From contig NZ_DXUU01000023.1 in the NCBI RefSeq assembly GCF_019417665.1, forward strand, positions 1-39,180: a DNA stretch of 39,180 bases. The letters run 5' to 3'. The translations under genes and the position numbers were made by a program. This document shows, one piece after another, positions 22,554 to 30,855 of this stretch. Position 1 is the first letter of the stretch. The number at the start of each line of letters is the position of its first letter. The DNA is from Ruminococcus sp. Its GTDB lineage: Bacteria; Bacillota; Clostridia; Oscillospirales; Ruminococcaceae. The notes beneath the pieces are model-generated. The model did not search any database and had not been told where the DNA came from. It was given only the letters and a program-made list of their open reading frames with translations.

Positions 22554-23741
22554 ATGCGAAAAATCGGATTTATCATTCCGTGGTACGGAGAAAATATTCC
22601 CGGCGGTGCAGAGATGGAGCTGCGTGAGGTTGCGACCCATCTCCAGCAGGCAGGCATGGAGGTGGAGATCCTCACCACATGCGTCAAGGAATTCACAGCG
22701 GACTGGAATGAGAACTACTATGCTGCTGGCACTGCCGTGTTGGATGATATTGTGGTGCGCCGGTTTCCCGTGCGCCGCCGGGACGTGGCTGCTTTCGATC
22801 GGGTGAACCGGAAACTGATGCAGGGACAGCGTATTTCGCTCCAGGAGGAACAAACCTTTGTGGAGGAAATGGTCAACAGCCCTCAGTTGTACGAATACCT
22901 GGCAGATGCCTCGGAGGAATATTCCCTCTATGTGTTCATCCCCTATATGTTCGGAACGACTTACCACGGGATGCAGGTCTGCCCAGAAAAGTCTGTGCTC
23001 ATTCCGTGTTTTCATGATGAAGCCTATGTGTACCTGCGGCTGTTCCGCCAGGCATATGTGAAGGCACGTGGCATGATCTACAACGCTATGCCGGAAATGG
23101 AGCTTGCCGGACGGGTGTATGATTTCTCCTCCACGGAGCAGATCTGCATGGGTATCGGCATGAATACGGAGATTCACCCGGATGCCGAGGCATTCCGCCA
23201 GGCATATCACATCGAAAAGTCCTTTCTGCTCTATGCTGGGCGGAAGGATACGGGAAAAAATGTCCACACGCTGCTGCGCTATTTTGCAGAATACAAGCGG
23301 CGGCAGGAGAGTGATTTACAGCTGGTACTCATCGGCGGCGGACAGATTGAGATCCCGGCGTCGGTGCAGGAGGATGTCTATGACCTGGGCTTTGTGACGA
23401 CCCAGGAGAAATACAATGCCATGGCGGCGGCGGAATTGCTCTGCCAACCGTCCCATAACGAGAGCTTTTCTCTGGTCATTATGGAGAGCTGGCTTTGCGG
23501 CAGACCGGTGCTGGTGCATTCCAAGTGCGCTGTTACACGGGATTTTGCAAAGCGTTCCAACGGCGGACTGTATTTCCGGGATTACTTCGAATTCGAGGGC
23601 TGTGTGCAGTACATACTGTCCCATTCGGAACAGGCAGCACAGATGGGTGCAAACGGCGGTCAGTTTGTCAGGGAAAACTTTGACTGGTCGGTGATCGTGG
23701 AAAAATACAAGGCTTTTTTCGAAAAGCTGACAGAGGAGTGA
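22554..23741 (+). CDS. GT4-family glycosyltransferase
   Basis: The 395-aa GT-B glycosyltransferase begins KIGFIIPWYGENIPGGAE, the N-terminal glycine-rich loop. The donor domain begins LLYAGRKDTGKN, and the nucleotide-sugar site is NESFSLVIMESWLCGRPVL. It is clearly paralogous to the next gene: both end with SNGGL(Y/F)...YFEFEG.VQY. It probably adds a sugar to the exported glycan. The stop is four bases from the next start. Confidence 0.92.
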   Translation: MRKIGFIIPWYGENIPGGAEMELREVATHLQQAGMEVEILTTCVKEFTADWNENYYAAGTAVLDDIVVRRFPVRRRDVAAFDRVNRKLMQGQRISLQEEQTFVEEMVNSPQLYEYLADASEEYSLYVFIPYMFGTTYHGMQVCPEKSVLIPCFHDEAYVYLRLFRQAYVKARGMIYNAMPEMELAGRVYDFSSTEQICMGIGMNTEIHPDAEAFRQAYHIEKSFLLYAGRKDTGKNVHTLLRYFAEYKRRQESDLQLVLIGGGQIEIPASVQEDVYDLGFVTTQEKYNAMAAAELLCQPSHNESFSLVIMESWLCGRPVLVHSKCAVTRDFAKRSNGGLYFRDYFEFEGCVQYILSHSEQAAQMGANGGQFVRENFDWSVIVEKYKAFFEKLTEE

Positions 23742-23745
23742 AAAC

Positions 23746-24930
23746 ATGAAACGGATTGCGATCGTCAACCAGCGGTACGGTCTGGAGGTCAACGGCGGTT
23801 CGGAATATTATGCACGGCTCATTGCAGAACGTTTGGCAAACCGCTATGAGGTGGAAGTGCTCACCACAAAGGCGGTGGATTATACCACCTGGAAGGATTG
23901 GTATGCCCGTGATGTGGAGACCATTCACGGTGTTACCGTGCGGCGGTTTCCGGTGGAGCGTCTCCGTGCCCGGGATTTCAACAGCTACAATGAAGCATAT
24001 TTGCAGGAACTTTCTCAGGGACAGCGCAGTCTGGCGAAGGAACGCACCTGGTTCGAGAAGCAGGGTCCCTATTCCCCGGCGTGCATCCGCTATATCCGGA
24101 AGCATAAGGACGACTATGATGTGTTCATTTTCGTGACATATCTCTATTATCTGACGGTCATGGGACTGCCGGAAGTGGCGGACAAGGCTATCTTCATTCC
24201 CACTGCCCACGAGGAACCCTATCTCCATTTTCTCACTTACGAGAATCTATTTACCAGACCCAAAGCCTTTGTATTCCTGACGGATGAGGAACGGAAGCTG
24301 GTGCGGCGGCAGTTCCCGAAAACAGAGCCAATTCCCTGTGATGTCATGGGTACTGGTGTGGATATTCCCTGTGATCCCGATCCGGCGCAGTTCCGGCGGC
24401 AGTACGGCATCACCGACCCCTATCTCATTTATGTGGGACGCATTGACGAGGGGAAGGATTGTCCCATGCTGTTCCGGTATTTCATGGAGTATAAGAAACG
24501 CTGCGGCGGCGATCTGAAACTGGTGCTCATGGGCAAGGCAGTGTGCCGGATTCCCAAGCACCCGGATATCATTTCTCTGGGCTTTGTGCCGGAGGAGGAC
24601 AAGTTCCACGGCATTGCCGGAGCAAAGGCACTGGTGCTGCCGTCGAAGTTTGAGAGTCTGTCCATTTCCGTGCTGGAGGCAATGTCCCTGTCTGTGCCGG
24701 TGCTGGTGAATGGTGCCTGTGCGGTATTGAAAGGGCACTGCACCAAGAGCAATGGTGGGTTGTTCTATGCGAATTACTTTGAGTTTGAGGGTGCGGTGCA
24801 GTATCTGCTGCACCATCCGGTGGAATATATGCAGATGTGCGCCAATGCACGGGCGTATATTACCCGGAATTATGATTGGGATGTGATCATGCAGAAGTTT
24901 TCAGCGGTGATCGAGAGCGTGGGGAAGTAA
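23746..24930 (+). CDS. GT4-family glycosyltransferase (tandem paralogue)
   Basis: The 394-aa GT-B enzyme begins RIAIVNQRYGLEVNGGSEYY. The donor domain has LIYVGRIDEGKDC and FESLSISVLEAMSLSVPVL. It is collinear with the preceding protein over its whole length, with conserved VEVLTT, VRRFPV and SNGGL...YFEFEG segments, so the two arose by duplication and probably add successive residues. Repeat C follows the stop. Confidence 0.92.
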   Translation: MKRIAIVNQRYGLEVNGGSEYYARLIAERLANRYEVEVLTTKAVDYTTWKDWYARDVETIHGVTVRRFPVERLRARDFNSYNEAYLQELSQGQRSLAKERTWFEKQGPYSPACIRYIRKHKDDYDVFIFVTYLYYLTVMGLPEVADKAIFIPTAHEEPYLHFLTYENLFTRPKAFVFLTDEERKLVRRQFPKTEPIPCDVMGTGVDIPCDPDPAQFRRQYGITDPYLIYVGRIDEGKDCPMLFRYFMEYKKRCGGDLKLVLMGKAVCRIPKHPDIISLGFVPEEDKFHGIAGAKALVLPSKFESLSISVLEAMSLSVPVLVNGACAVLKGHCTKSNGGLFYANYFEFEGAVQYLLHHPVEYMQMCANARAYITRNYDWDVIMQKFSAVIESVGK

Positions 24931-24997
24931 AAACGGAAAGTTTGGATTATTACGTTACGGGTTTTAAAAAGGTAGCTTGTTAATGAAGTTTTTTGAT

Positions 24998-25215
24998 CCA
25001 GCAATTTTTCAAAAATGCTGGCGAGGTCCAGGGCGAGGAGCCTTGGTCGCCGCCAGCAGGCGGCGAAACACCCTGGCGCATTCTTTTGCGCCACGGAGAG
25101 GGTGGTGAGAAAAAGCGACAGCTTTTTCGAGGCGGCGAACAAGACCGCCCCGCCTTGTGAAACCATTTTATCAAGAAAACCCTTGCAAACGTCCCGGTGG
25201 GACGTTTGCAACGAA
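24998..25215 (+). repeat. Structured interspersed repeat, copy C (complete)
   Basis: It has the same architecture as copy B. The first stem is replaced by CCAGC...ATTTTT/AAAAAT...GCTGG (24998-25021). The second is CCAGGGC/GCCTTGG (25028-25034/25040-25046), the third CGCCGCC/GGCGGCG (25048-25054/25059-25065), then GGCGC/GCGCC, AAAAAGC/GCTTTTT, a GGCGGCG/CGCCCCGCC stem missing two bases on one side, and a final 11-bp stem with loop GGTG. It occupies most of the 435-base gap before the GT-C gene; the rest holds a REP-like site and no gene. Confidence 0.88.
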
Positions 25216-25261
25216 AACCGTATAATTTGTTCGAATTAACATTTGCATATCATTACTATGA

Positions 25262-25287
25262 CGGCGGGAGCAAGCCCCCGCCCTACG
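25262..25287. repeat. REP-like palindrome
   Basis: CGGCGGGAGCAAGCCCCCG followed by CCCTAC is the same 25-base unit as at 9912-9936. It lies 47 bases after repeat C. Confidence 0.75.
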
Positions 25288-25365
25288 TATTGCAATCTTA
25301 TCCATATTGTGATTACTGCGTTCCGTCTGTCTGGGGCTTTTAAAATAAGGAGGAATTGATACAGA

Positions 25366-27864
25366 ATGAATTTATTTTCTGGGGTGGTATTGCTGGGCGT
25401 CATTTTTGCAGTACTGACAGTGGGTATTTGGTGGAAAAAAAGCAATGTGCTGGAAATCCTGGTGCTGGGCGTGGTCTACTGGTTCTGTGCCTGGATCATT
25501 GCTGGCATGGGTCTTTTTGTACTGGACGAATTTCGGCTGTTCCGATGCGCCTGTGCCACGGCTGGTCTGATTTTCCTGACGGGTATCGGTACAGTGCTGG
25601 TACGCCGGAAACGGGATGCCATACCCTGGCGGGAACTGGTACAGACCTCGTGGGATATCAGACCCCATTGGATCCCGCTCCTGGTGTGCTGCTGCGGTGC
25701 AGTACTCATTGCCGTAAAGCACGGCTTCTTCGGCATGGGACAGGATGAGGGCGTGTATCAGACTGTAGCGATCAATTTCATGAACGGGCTCACCGACCGG
25801 CAGCAGGATTTTCAGGAATATCATCTGCTGTCGGAACAGCAGCAGGGCGAATTCTTCGACAGCATTCGCCAGCGGCTCATCGGTTATGACCGGAATCCAG
25901 ATGGCTATCCCGAAACGGTATACGACACTTCTGTCAGTCCGGTTTCGGGTATTTACCACGGCATTCCCACCTTTGCCTCCATCCTCGCCATGTGGGGAAC
26001 GATCTTCGGTATGGCGCAGATGCAGGGCGTACAGACGCTGTTCTATTTCTGTACCATTTTCCTGGTGTTCTTCACCTGCCGGAATCTGAAGCTGCGCTCC
26101 TGTACCAGTCTGCTGGCATGTGCAGTTACAGCGGCTTCGCCTATCGTTGTCTGGGTGGCAAAATCTGCCCTGACAGAGGGATTTCTCGGCGTGCTCATGG
26201 TGCTGTTCCTCTACTTTCTCACGGATCAGGAGCACCCGGAACGGCAGTGGATGTCTATTCTCCCGGTGGCAGTGTTCGGCTGTTTCCATGTGTCCATTTA
26301 CACCATGATCCCCATGTTCGTGGTGCTCTATGGCGGTATGTACTGGTTCACACGCCGCAAGTGCTTCGCTGTGCTCATGCCGGTGACGGTGCTGGGATAT
26401 CTGGTGAGTTTTTTCGCCATGCGCCACGTCCAACCGTTCTACACTATGAATAACTATAGCCCCATTTTCGGGCTTGGCATTACCCAGAAGGAACTGCCCT
26501 GGTTTGTACCGCTGGTATGCGCAGTGGCACTGGTGTTCTGCGGTATCTATATCTGGGCAGTCCGGCAGTTCGTACACCGGAAATGTGCCCATCTGTCACC
26601 AGAAAGCTATCTGGAACGCTTCCGCAGTACGAAAATCGGATTTCTCCTGGTAGAGGCGCTTTTGATTCCGCTGGTGCTGTTTATTTTGGTGCGATGCTTC
26701 ATGGCAGAAAGCCCTTTGGCGATATTCCGAGGGACGGCGTTTTGGGGGTATGTGTGCAATACCGGTTTCTTCCTGCTGGCAGTGGCGTGGATGTTAGGCG
26801 TACTGCGTCCTCGGTTTTATCTGGAATCCCCTCAGCGGCTCGTGGTGCTTGTGACGGCATTCTATTGTGTGCTGTTCTATGCGGCATTCCTGCGGTTTGA
26901 GGTGCAGTATTTCTACTACTATGGACGGTATCTGGCACCGTTTATCCCGGTGGCGGCGCTGTTTGGTGCGATGACCATTGACCGACTTCGTGCCCGGGTA
27001 ACATTGCCGGTTATGGCGGCAGGTCTTGTGGCAGTAGCGCCATATGACCGGTTTCTTGCGGTCATGAAGGACGATACTCGTCTGGAGTGGGATGTGCTGG
27101 AGGAAACTGCGGCGCAGATCACCTCGGAGGACTGCGTTATTGTAGACAGCGATGCCATGTGGACGCTGTACCTGCCGCTGCGTGCCATGACCGGTGCGGC
27201 GGCGTATCCTGTGCTGGGGGATGATCTGGCGTCACAGGCAGAGGAACTGTCCCAGACCTACGATATGGTATATTATATCGGCAAGGGAGAATGGACAGAA
27301 GCCTTTGACGACCAGTTTCAGCTGGTGTATTCCAACGATGTAACCCAGTATAATGACGACAATGTCAGCGGCAGAGGACGTATTTCTCCCTTGCCCCTGG
27401 AATATCAGATCACAGAGAATACGGTGACCATGTATCGCTATTTGTCGGAACGGCTGGAATATCCAGCGGAAGAATGTGCCGCAGAGGAATACCGGGGTTT
27501 TGGCACTCTGGAACAGGACTTCTGCTGGTCGAATACAGAGGATGCCGCAGTGCGCTGTCAGCTGTCCTCAGAGGATTATACGCTGACCATCACCATGGGC
27601 TGTCTGATGCCCTTGGAGGCGCTGGAACTGGAGTCCTATTCCGTGACAGTCCAGATCAACGGAGAAACGGCAGGCACAGTAACAGTGGACGAAAGCAACA
27701 ACGGCAGTTCTCTCTCTCTGGGCATTCCGGCGGAACTGGTGCAGGATGGGCAGAATATTGTCACACTGCAATGTGATCTGTGGAAAGCAGAACGGGTTGC
27801 CGCCGGAGATGCCCGTGAACTGGGCTTTCCGTTGGAATCCCTGGTATTTACACCCATGGCATAA
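25366..27864 (+). CDS. GT-C family membrane glycosyltransferase (putative)
   Basis: The 832-aa protein has about 11-13 hydrophobic segments over residues 1-570 and a soluble C-terminal region of about 260 residues predicted to be outside the membrane. The first large loop has an acidic pair, D127 E128 in GMGQDEGVY, in the position of the catalytic acidic motif of GT-C enzymes (PMT/ArnT-like), which use polyprenyl-phosphate sugars. The next gene, a DPM-type transferase, would supply that donor. It may decorate the exported glycan or a protein. AAGGAGG lies well placed before the ATG. The family assignment is by architecture. Confidence 0.75.
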   Translation: MNLFSGVVLLGVIFAVLTVGIWWKKSNVLEILVLGVVYWFCAWIIAGMGLFVLDEFRLFRCACATAGLIFLTGIGTVLVRRKRDAIPWRELVQTSWDIRPHWIPLLVCCCGAVLIAVKHGFFGMGQDEGVYQTVAINFMNGLTDRQQDFQEYHLLSEQQQGEFFDSIRQRLIGYDRNPDGYPETVYDTSVSPVSGIYHGIPTFASILAMWGTIFGMAQMQGVQTLFYFCTIFLVFFTCRNLKLRSCTSLLACAVTAASPIVVWVAKSALTEGFLGVLMVLFLYFLTDQEHPERQWMSILPVAVFGCFHVSIYTMIPMFVVLYGGMYWFTRRKCFAVLMPVTVLGYLVSFFAMRHVQPFYTMNNYSPIFGLGITQKELPWFVPLVCAVALVFCGIYIWAVRQFVHRKCAHLSPESYLERFRSTKIGFLLVEALLIPLVLFILVRCFMAESPLAIFRGTAFWGYVCNTGFFLLAVAWMLGVLRPRFYLESPQRLVVLVTAFYCVLFYAAFLRFEVQYFYYYGRYLAPFIPVAALFGAMTIDRLRARVTLPVMAAGLVAVAPYDRFLAVMKDDTRLEWDVLEETAAQITSEDCVIVDSDAMWTLYLPLRAMTGAAAYPVLGDDLASQAEELSQTYDMVYYIGKGEWTEAFDDQFQLVYSNDVTQYNDDNVSGRGRISPLPLEYQITENTVTMYRYLSERLEYPAEECAAEEYRGFGTLEQDFCWSNTEDAAVRCQLSSEDYTLTITMGCLMPLEALELESYSVTVQINGETAGTVTVDESNNGSSLSLGIPAELVQDGQNIVTLQCDLWKAERVAAGDARELGFPLESLVFTPMA

Positions 27865-27890
27865 CTGCAAAGGAAAGGAATTGTGTAATT

Positions 27891-28862
27891 ATGAAGCTGA
27901 TCATTCAAATTCCCTGCTATAACGAGGAAGAAACACTGGAACTGGCATACAATGACCTGCCCAAACACATTGACGGCGTTGATACCATCGAATACCTGAT
28001 CATCAACGACGGCAGTAAGGACAAGACGGTGCAGAAAGCCCGGGAACTGGGATTCCATCACATCGTCTCTTTCCGCCGGAACAAGGGCCTGGCACGGGGC
28101 TTTATGGCTGGTCTGGATGCCTGCCTGCGGCTGGGTGCAGATATTATTGTGAACACTGATGCGGACAACCAGTATTGCGGTGAGGATATCGAAAAGCTGG
28201 TGCGTCCCATTCTGGAGAAAAAAGCCGATATGGTCATTGGCGAGCGACCCATTGATGAGACAGAGCATTTTTCCTGGAAGAAGAAAAAGTTCCAGCACCT
28301 GGGCAGCTGGGTAGTGCGTGTGGCGTCTCATACCGAAGTGCCCGATGCCCCCAGCGGCTTCCGTGCCTACTCCCGAGAGACTGCCATGCGTATGAACGTG
28401 GTCAACGAATATACTTACACGCTGGAAACCATCATTCAGGCGGGACAGAGCAAAATGGCAGTGGCGTCTGTACCCATCCGCACGAACCCGGAAACACGCC
28501 CGTCCCGGCTGTTCTCCAGCATGTGGCGGTATATGAAGCGTTCCGCTTCGGTCATTATCCGTTCTGTAGCAATGTATCGTCCTCTGCAATTTTTCTGCAC
28601 CATCGGTGCGATATTGTTTGTGCTGGGATTGGCCGTTGGCATCCGGTTTCTGGTGTATTTCTTTATGGGAACCGGCAGCGGTCATATCCAGTCGCTCATT
28701 CTGGCATCAGTATTGCTTATGATCGGGTTCCAGACCATTACCCTGGGACTTCTGGGGGATACTATCTCAGCAAACCGGAGACTTCTGGAAGATGTGCAGT
28801 ATCATGTGCGTAAAATGGACTATGATGGAAATCCGGAAGAAAAGACACCGGATGATGAATAA
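27891..28862 (+). CDS. GT2 polyprenyl-phosphate glycosyltransferase (DPM1/GtrB-like)
   Basis: The 323-aa protein begins IIQIPCYNEEETLELAY, contains INDGSKDKT and the metal-binding NTDADNQY, and has a second conserved APSGFRAYSRE. Two hydrophobic segments (about 240-300) anchor it. Such enzymes load a sugar onto undecaprenyl phosphate, which is then used outside the membrane by a GT-C enzyme such as the one encoded upstream. GGAAAGGAA lies before the ATG. It is probably the last gene of the glycan locus. Confidence 0.92.
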   Translation: MKLIIQIPCYNEEETLELAYNDLPKHIDGVDTIEYLIINDGSKDKTVQKARELGFHHIVSFRRNKGLARGFMAGLDACLRLGADIIVNTDADNQYCGEDIEKLVRPILEKKADMVIGERPIDETEHFSWKKKKFQHLGSWVVRVASHTEVPDAPSGFRAYSRETAMRMNVVNEYTYTLETIIQAGQSKMAVASVPIRTNPETRPSRLFSSMWRYMKRSASVIIRSVAMYRPLQFFCTIGAILFVLGLAVGIRFLVYFFMGTGSGHIQSLILASVLLMIGFQTITLGLLGDTISANRRLLEDVQYHVRKMDYDGNPEEKTPDDE

Positions 28863-28872
28863 AAAATTTACG

Positions 28873-28890
28873 TGTAGGGGCGGCTATTAG
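28873..28890. repeat. Half REP-like site
   Basis: TGTAGGGGCGGCTATTAG matches the left half of the REP-like palindromes but lacks the inverted CCGCCC half, so it appears broken. Confidence 0.4.
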
Positions 28891-28928
28891 GGTTGCACTC
28901 ATAACGAAGTTTAATCATAGCATTATTA

Positions 28929-28957
28929 TTGACAAAGAGATTGTTTTGTGATGTAAT
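28929..28957 (+). promoter_or_regulatory. Sigma-A promoter of the esterase gene
   Basis: TTGACA at 28929-28934, 17 bases, TGTAAT at 28952-28957, giving a short leader of about 40 bases. Confidence 0.7.
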
Positions 28958-29003
28958 GATTACTAAGATAAATCGGAATTTAAAGCAGAAAGGTATAATG
29001 ATA

Positions 29004-30551
29004 ATGAAAAAAATAGTCACATTCTTTTTATTGCTTGCAATGACATTACCAATCACCGCCTGCAATCAAAGCACAGAGCGCACGGAAAGTTCTTCTTCTG
29101 TTGAGCAAATACAGGAGCAATCGCAGACAGTATCTCCCACAAAGCTTACCAACAAAATGACAGAAGACGAGCGTCAAAGAGTAGACAAGCATGAACTCAC
29201 GCTGTTGATTGAACCAAAAGAAACAACAAGCACTGAGCAGACAGAGCATAAGGTAAGTGTGGAGTTTTGTACACTAAGTATTGAAGAGTGGCGAGAGAAT
29301 GTCGAAAACAATCATAACCAGAACCTGATAACCGATGAAGAATACGAAACGGCTATGGAGGAAATCAGGATCTCCGAGGAAAAAGGTGAGAACGCTATTC
29401 CCATTAATCCTTACATTCTTGTTGATGGTTATCTCATGACGTATGTTATTCCGTACTCTGATCCTGATTATGATGGTGGGCTGATTGTATTCGCCACCTC
29501 TACAATGGATGAGAACGGTGAGTCCAAAATGGAGCAACTGTCATTTGAAACATTCGAGGCGTATCTTGACTGGATCAGAAAGGAGGATGCCAAATTCGGG
29601 TATTCTGATGAGAAGATTGAACAAGATGTCCTTTATGTGCAGGTTGCCAATGAAGCTTTGAAAACAGGCGATTATGAGATTTTACCTGAAGGCACAGTCG
29701 ATCCGCAGGATTCCTCGCTGTATTTGGGGTATGAGGATTACAGAAGTGAATGGGAATATGAACGTGAGGCAGTGGAGGCCATTCAGGATTCCATTGACGA
29801 GATCAGCATTTACGACGAAGAAATGGACACGGAATTCACTGTGCATGTGACGCTGCCTCCCGATTATGACAAGAGCAAGACTTATCCCGTATTCTTCCTG
29901 ACTGACGGCATCTGGCGCTTCGGTAATTGTCCTGAGTTGAGAAAGCTTATGGAGAACGGTGAAGCTTCACCTGTTATCCTTGTAAGTATGTGGTACAGCT
30001 ACAACACTCCATACGATGACGGAAATACTCGTTATTTTGATCTTGTAATAAATCGTGATAAGCTTCTGAATTTTGTTACGGACAATCTTATGCCCTATCT
30101 TACTGAGAATTACAATATTGACTGCGCAAATTCAACGCTCTATGGTCATTCTGACGGCGGCGTGTTTACCCATTATGCACTGTTCAATTCGGATAAGTTC
30201 GATAATCAGCCGTTTGGCCATTACATCATCGGCAGTCCTGCACTGTGGGGACTTTATAATTACAATGATCATGAGAATATCAGTTCGGATGATGTTTTGA
30301 ATGATTATGGTTATTTTGACCGAAACGAAAAGCTCAGTAAAAGTGTGTTCCTCTGTGCAGGCTCACAGGAGGATCCCGACTATGCTGATAGCTATAAGGG
30401 ACACGATACGACACTTGAAGGTACTGCGAAGCTGAAAGAACGACTTGAAGCTCATGGTGCAGACCTGACTTACAAATTATATGACTCACATCATTACCAG
30501 TATATCCCTGAAATGCTGGCTGAGTATCTGAAAGAAACGTATCCGTGTTAA
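29004..30551 (+). CDS. Lipoprotein with C-terminal esterase D-type alpha/beta hydrolase
   Basis: The 515-aa protein has a lipoprotein signal peptide (MKKIVTFFLLLAMTLPITAC, lipobox ITAC, Cys20), an Ser/Glu/Thr-rich tether (20-70) and an N-terminal region (70-250) that I do not recognise. A putative esterase (PF00756-like) domain begins at about 270 with VHVTLPPDYDKSKTYPVFF, with nucleophile S383 in YGHSDGG and a likely catalytic His in DSHHYQYIPEM. The group includes enterochelin, feruloyl and acetyl-xylan-type esterases; the substrate is unknown. A start at ATG 28998 is also possible. The gene is more AT-rich than its neighbours and monocistronic, suggesting independent acquisition. Confidence 0.85.
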   Translation: MKKIVTFFLLLAMTLPITACNQSTERTESSSSVEQIQEQSQTVSPTKLTNKMTEDERQRVDKHELTLLIEPKETTSTEQTEHKVSVEFCTLSIEEWRENVENNHNQNLITDEEYETAMEEIRISEEKGENAIPINPYILVDGYLMTYVIPYSDPDYDGGLIVFATSTMDENGESKMEQLSFETFEAYLDWIRKEDAKFGYSDEKIEQDVLYVQVANEALKTGDYEILPEGTVDPQDSSLYLGYEDYRSEWEYEREAVEAIQDSIDEISIYDEEMDTEFTVHVTLPPDYDKSKTYPVFFLTDGIWRFGNCPELRKLMENGEASPVILVSMWYSYNTPYDDGNTRYFDLVINRDKLLNFVTDNLMPYLTENYNIDCANSTLYGHSDGGVFTHYALFNSDKFDNQPFGHYIIGSPALWGLYNYNDHENISSDDVLNDYGYFDRNEKLSKSVFLCAGSQEDPDYADSYKGHDTTLEGTAKLKERLEAHGADLTYKLYDSHHYQYIPEMLAEYLKETYPC

Positions 30552-30592
30552 TTGAAGGCGAAAATTCTGATTTATGCGAGTAAACGAATCAT

Positions 30593-30640
30593 AAAGCCCG
30601 AAAGCAGTTCTCATCAACCGCTTTCGGGCTTTATTTCTTT
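30593..30640 (+). terminator. Terminator of the esterase gene
   Basis: AAAGCCCGAAAGC (30593-30605) pairs with GCTTTCGGGCTTT (30620-30632), followed by ATTTCTTT. The remaining stretch to 30796 contains only small hairpins and no gene. Confidence 0.92.
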
Positions 30641-30796
30641 ATTGGTACTACGCCTTAGCCGCCCGTTTTGATATACCGCTACACTTTCTGTAGTGATATG
30701 GCGTGTCGTGTCCACGAAAACGATTCCATGAATTACATTTCACGGCGAAAGCGTGATTTTCTCTACAGGGAATGTTTTTGTTTTGTTCTCACCCGG

Positions 30797-30825
30797 TTGA
30801 CTTATCCACGGAATAATGCTATAAT
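30797..30825 (+). promoter_or_regulatory. Sigma-A promoter of thyX-tmk
   Basis: TTGACT at 30797-30802, 17 bases, TATAAT at 30820-30825 with TGC before it (extended -10), 30 bases before the start codon. Confidence 0.85.
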
Positions 30826-30855
30826 AAAAGGGTATATATAAAGGAGAGTGATTCG

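Noticed and set aside
25372..26592. Long minus-strand frame opposite the GT-C gene
   Set aside because: It has a His/Gln-rich nonsense-like translation and no SD or promoter, while the plus strand encodes a coherent membrane protein.
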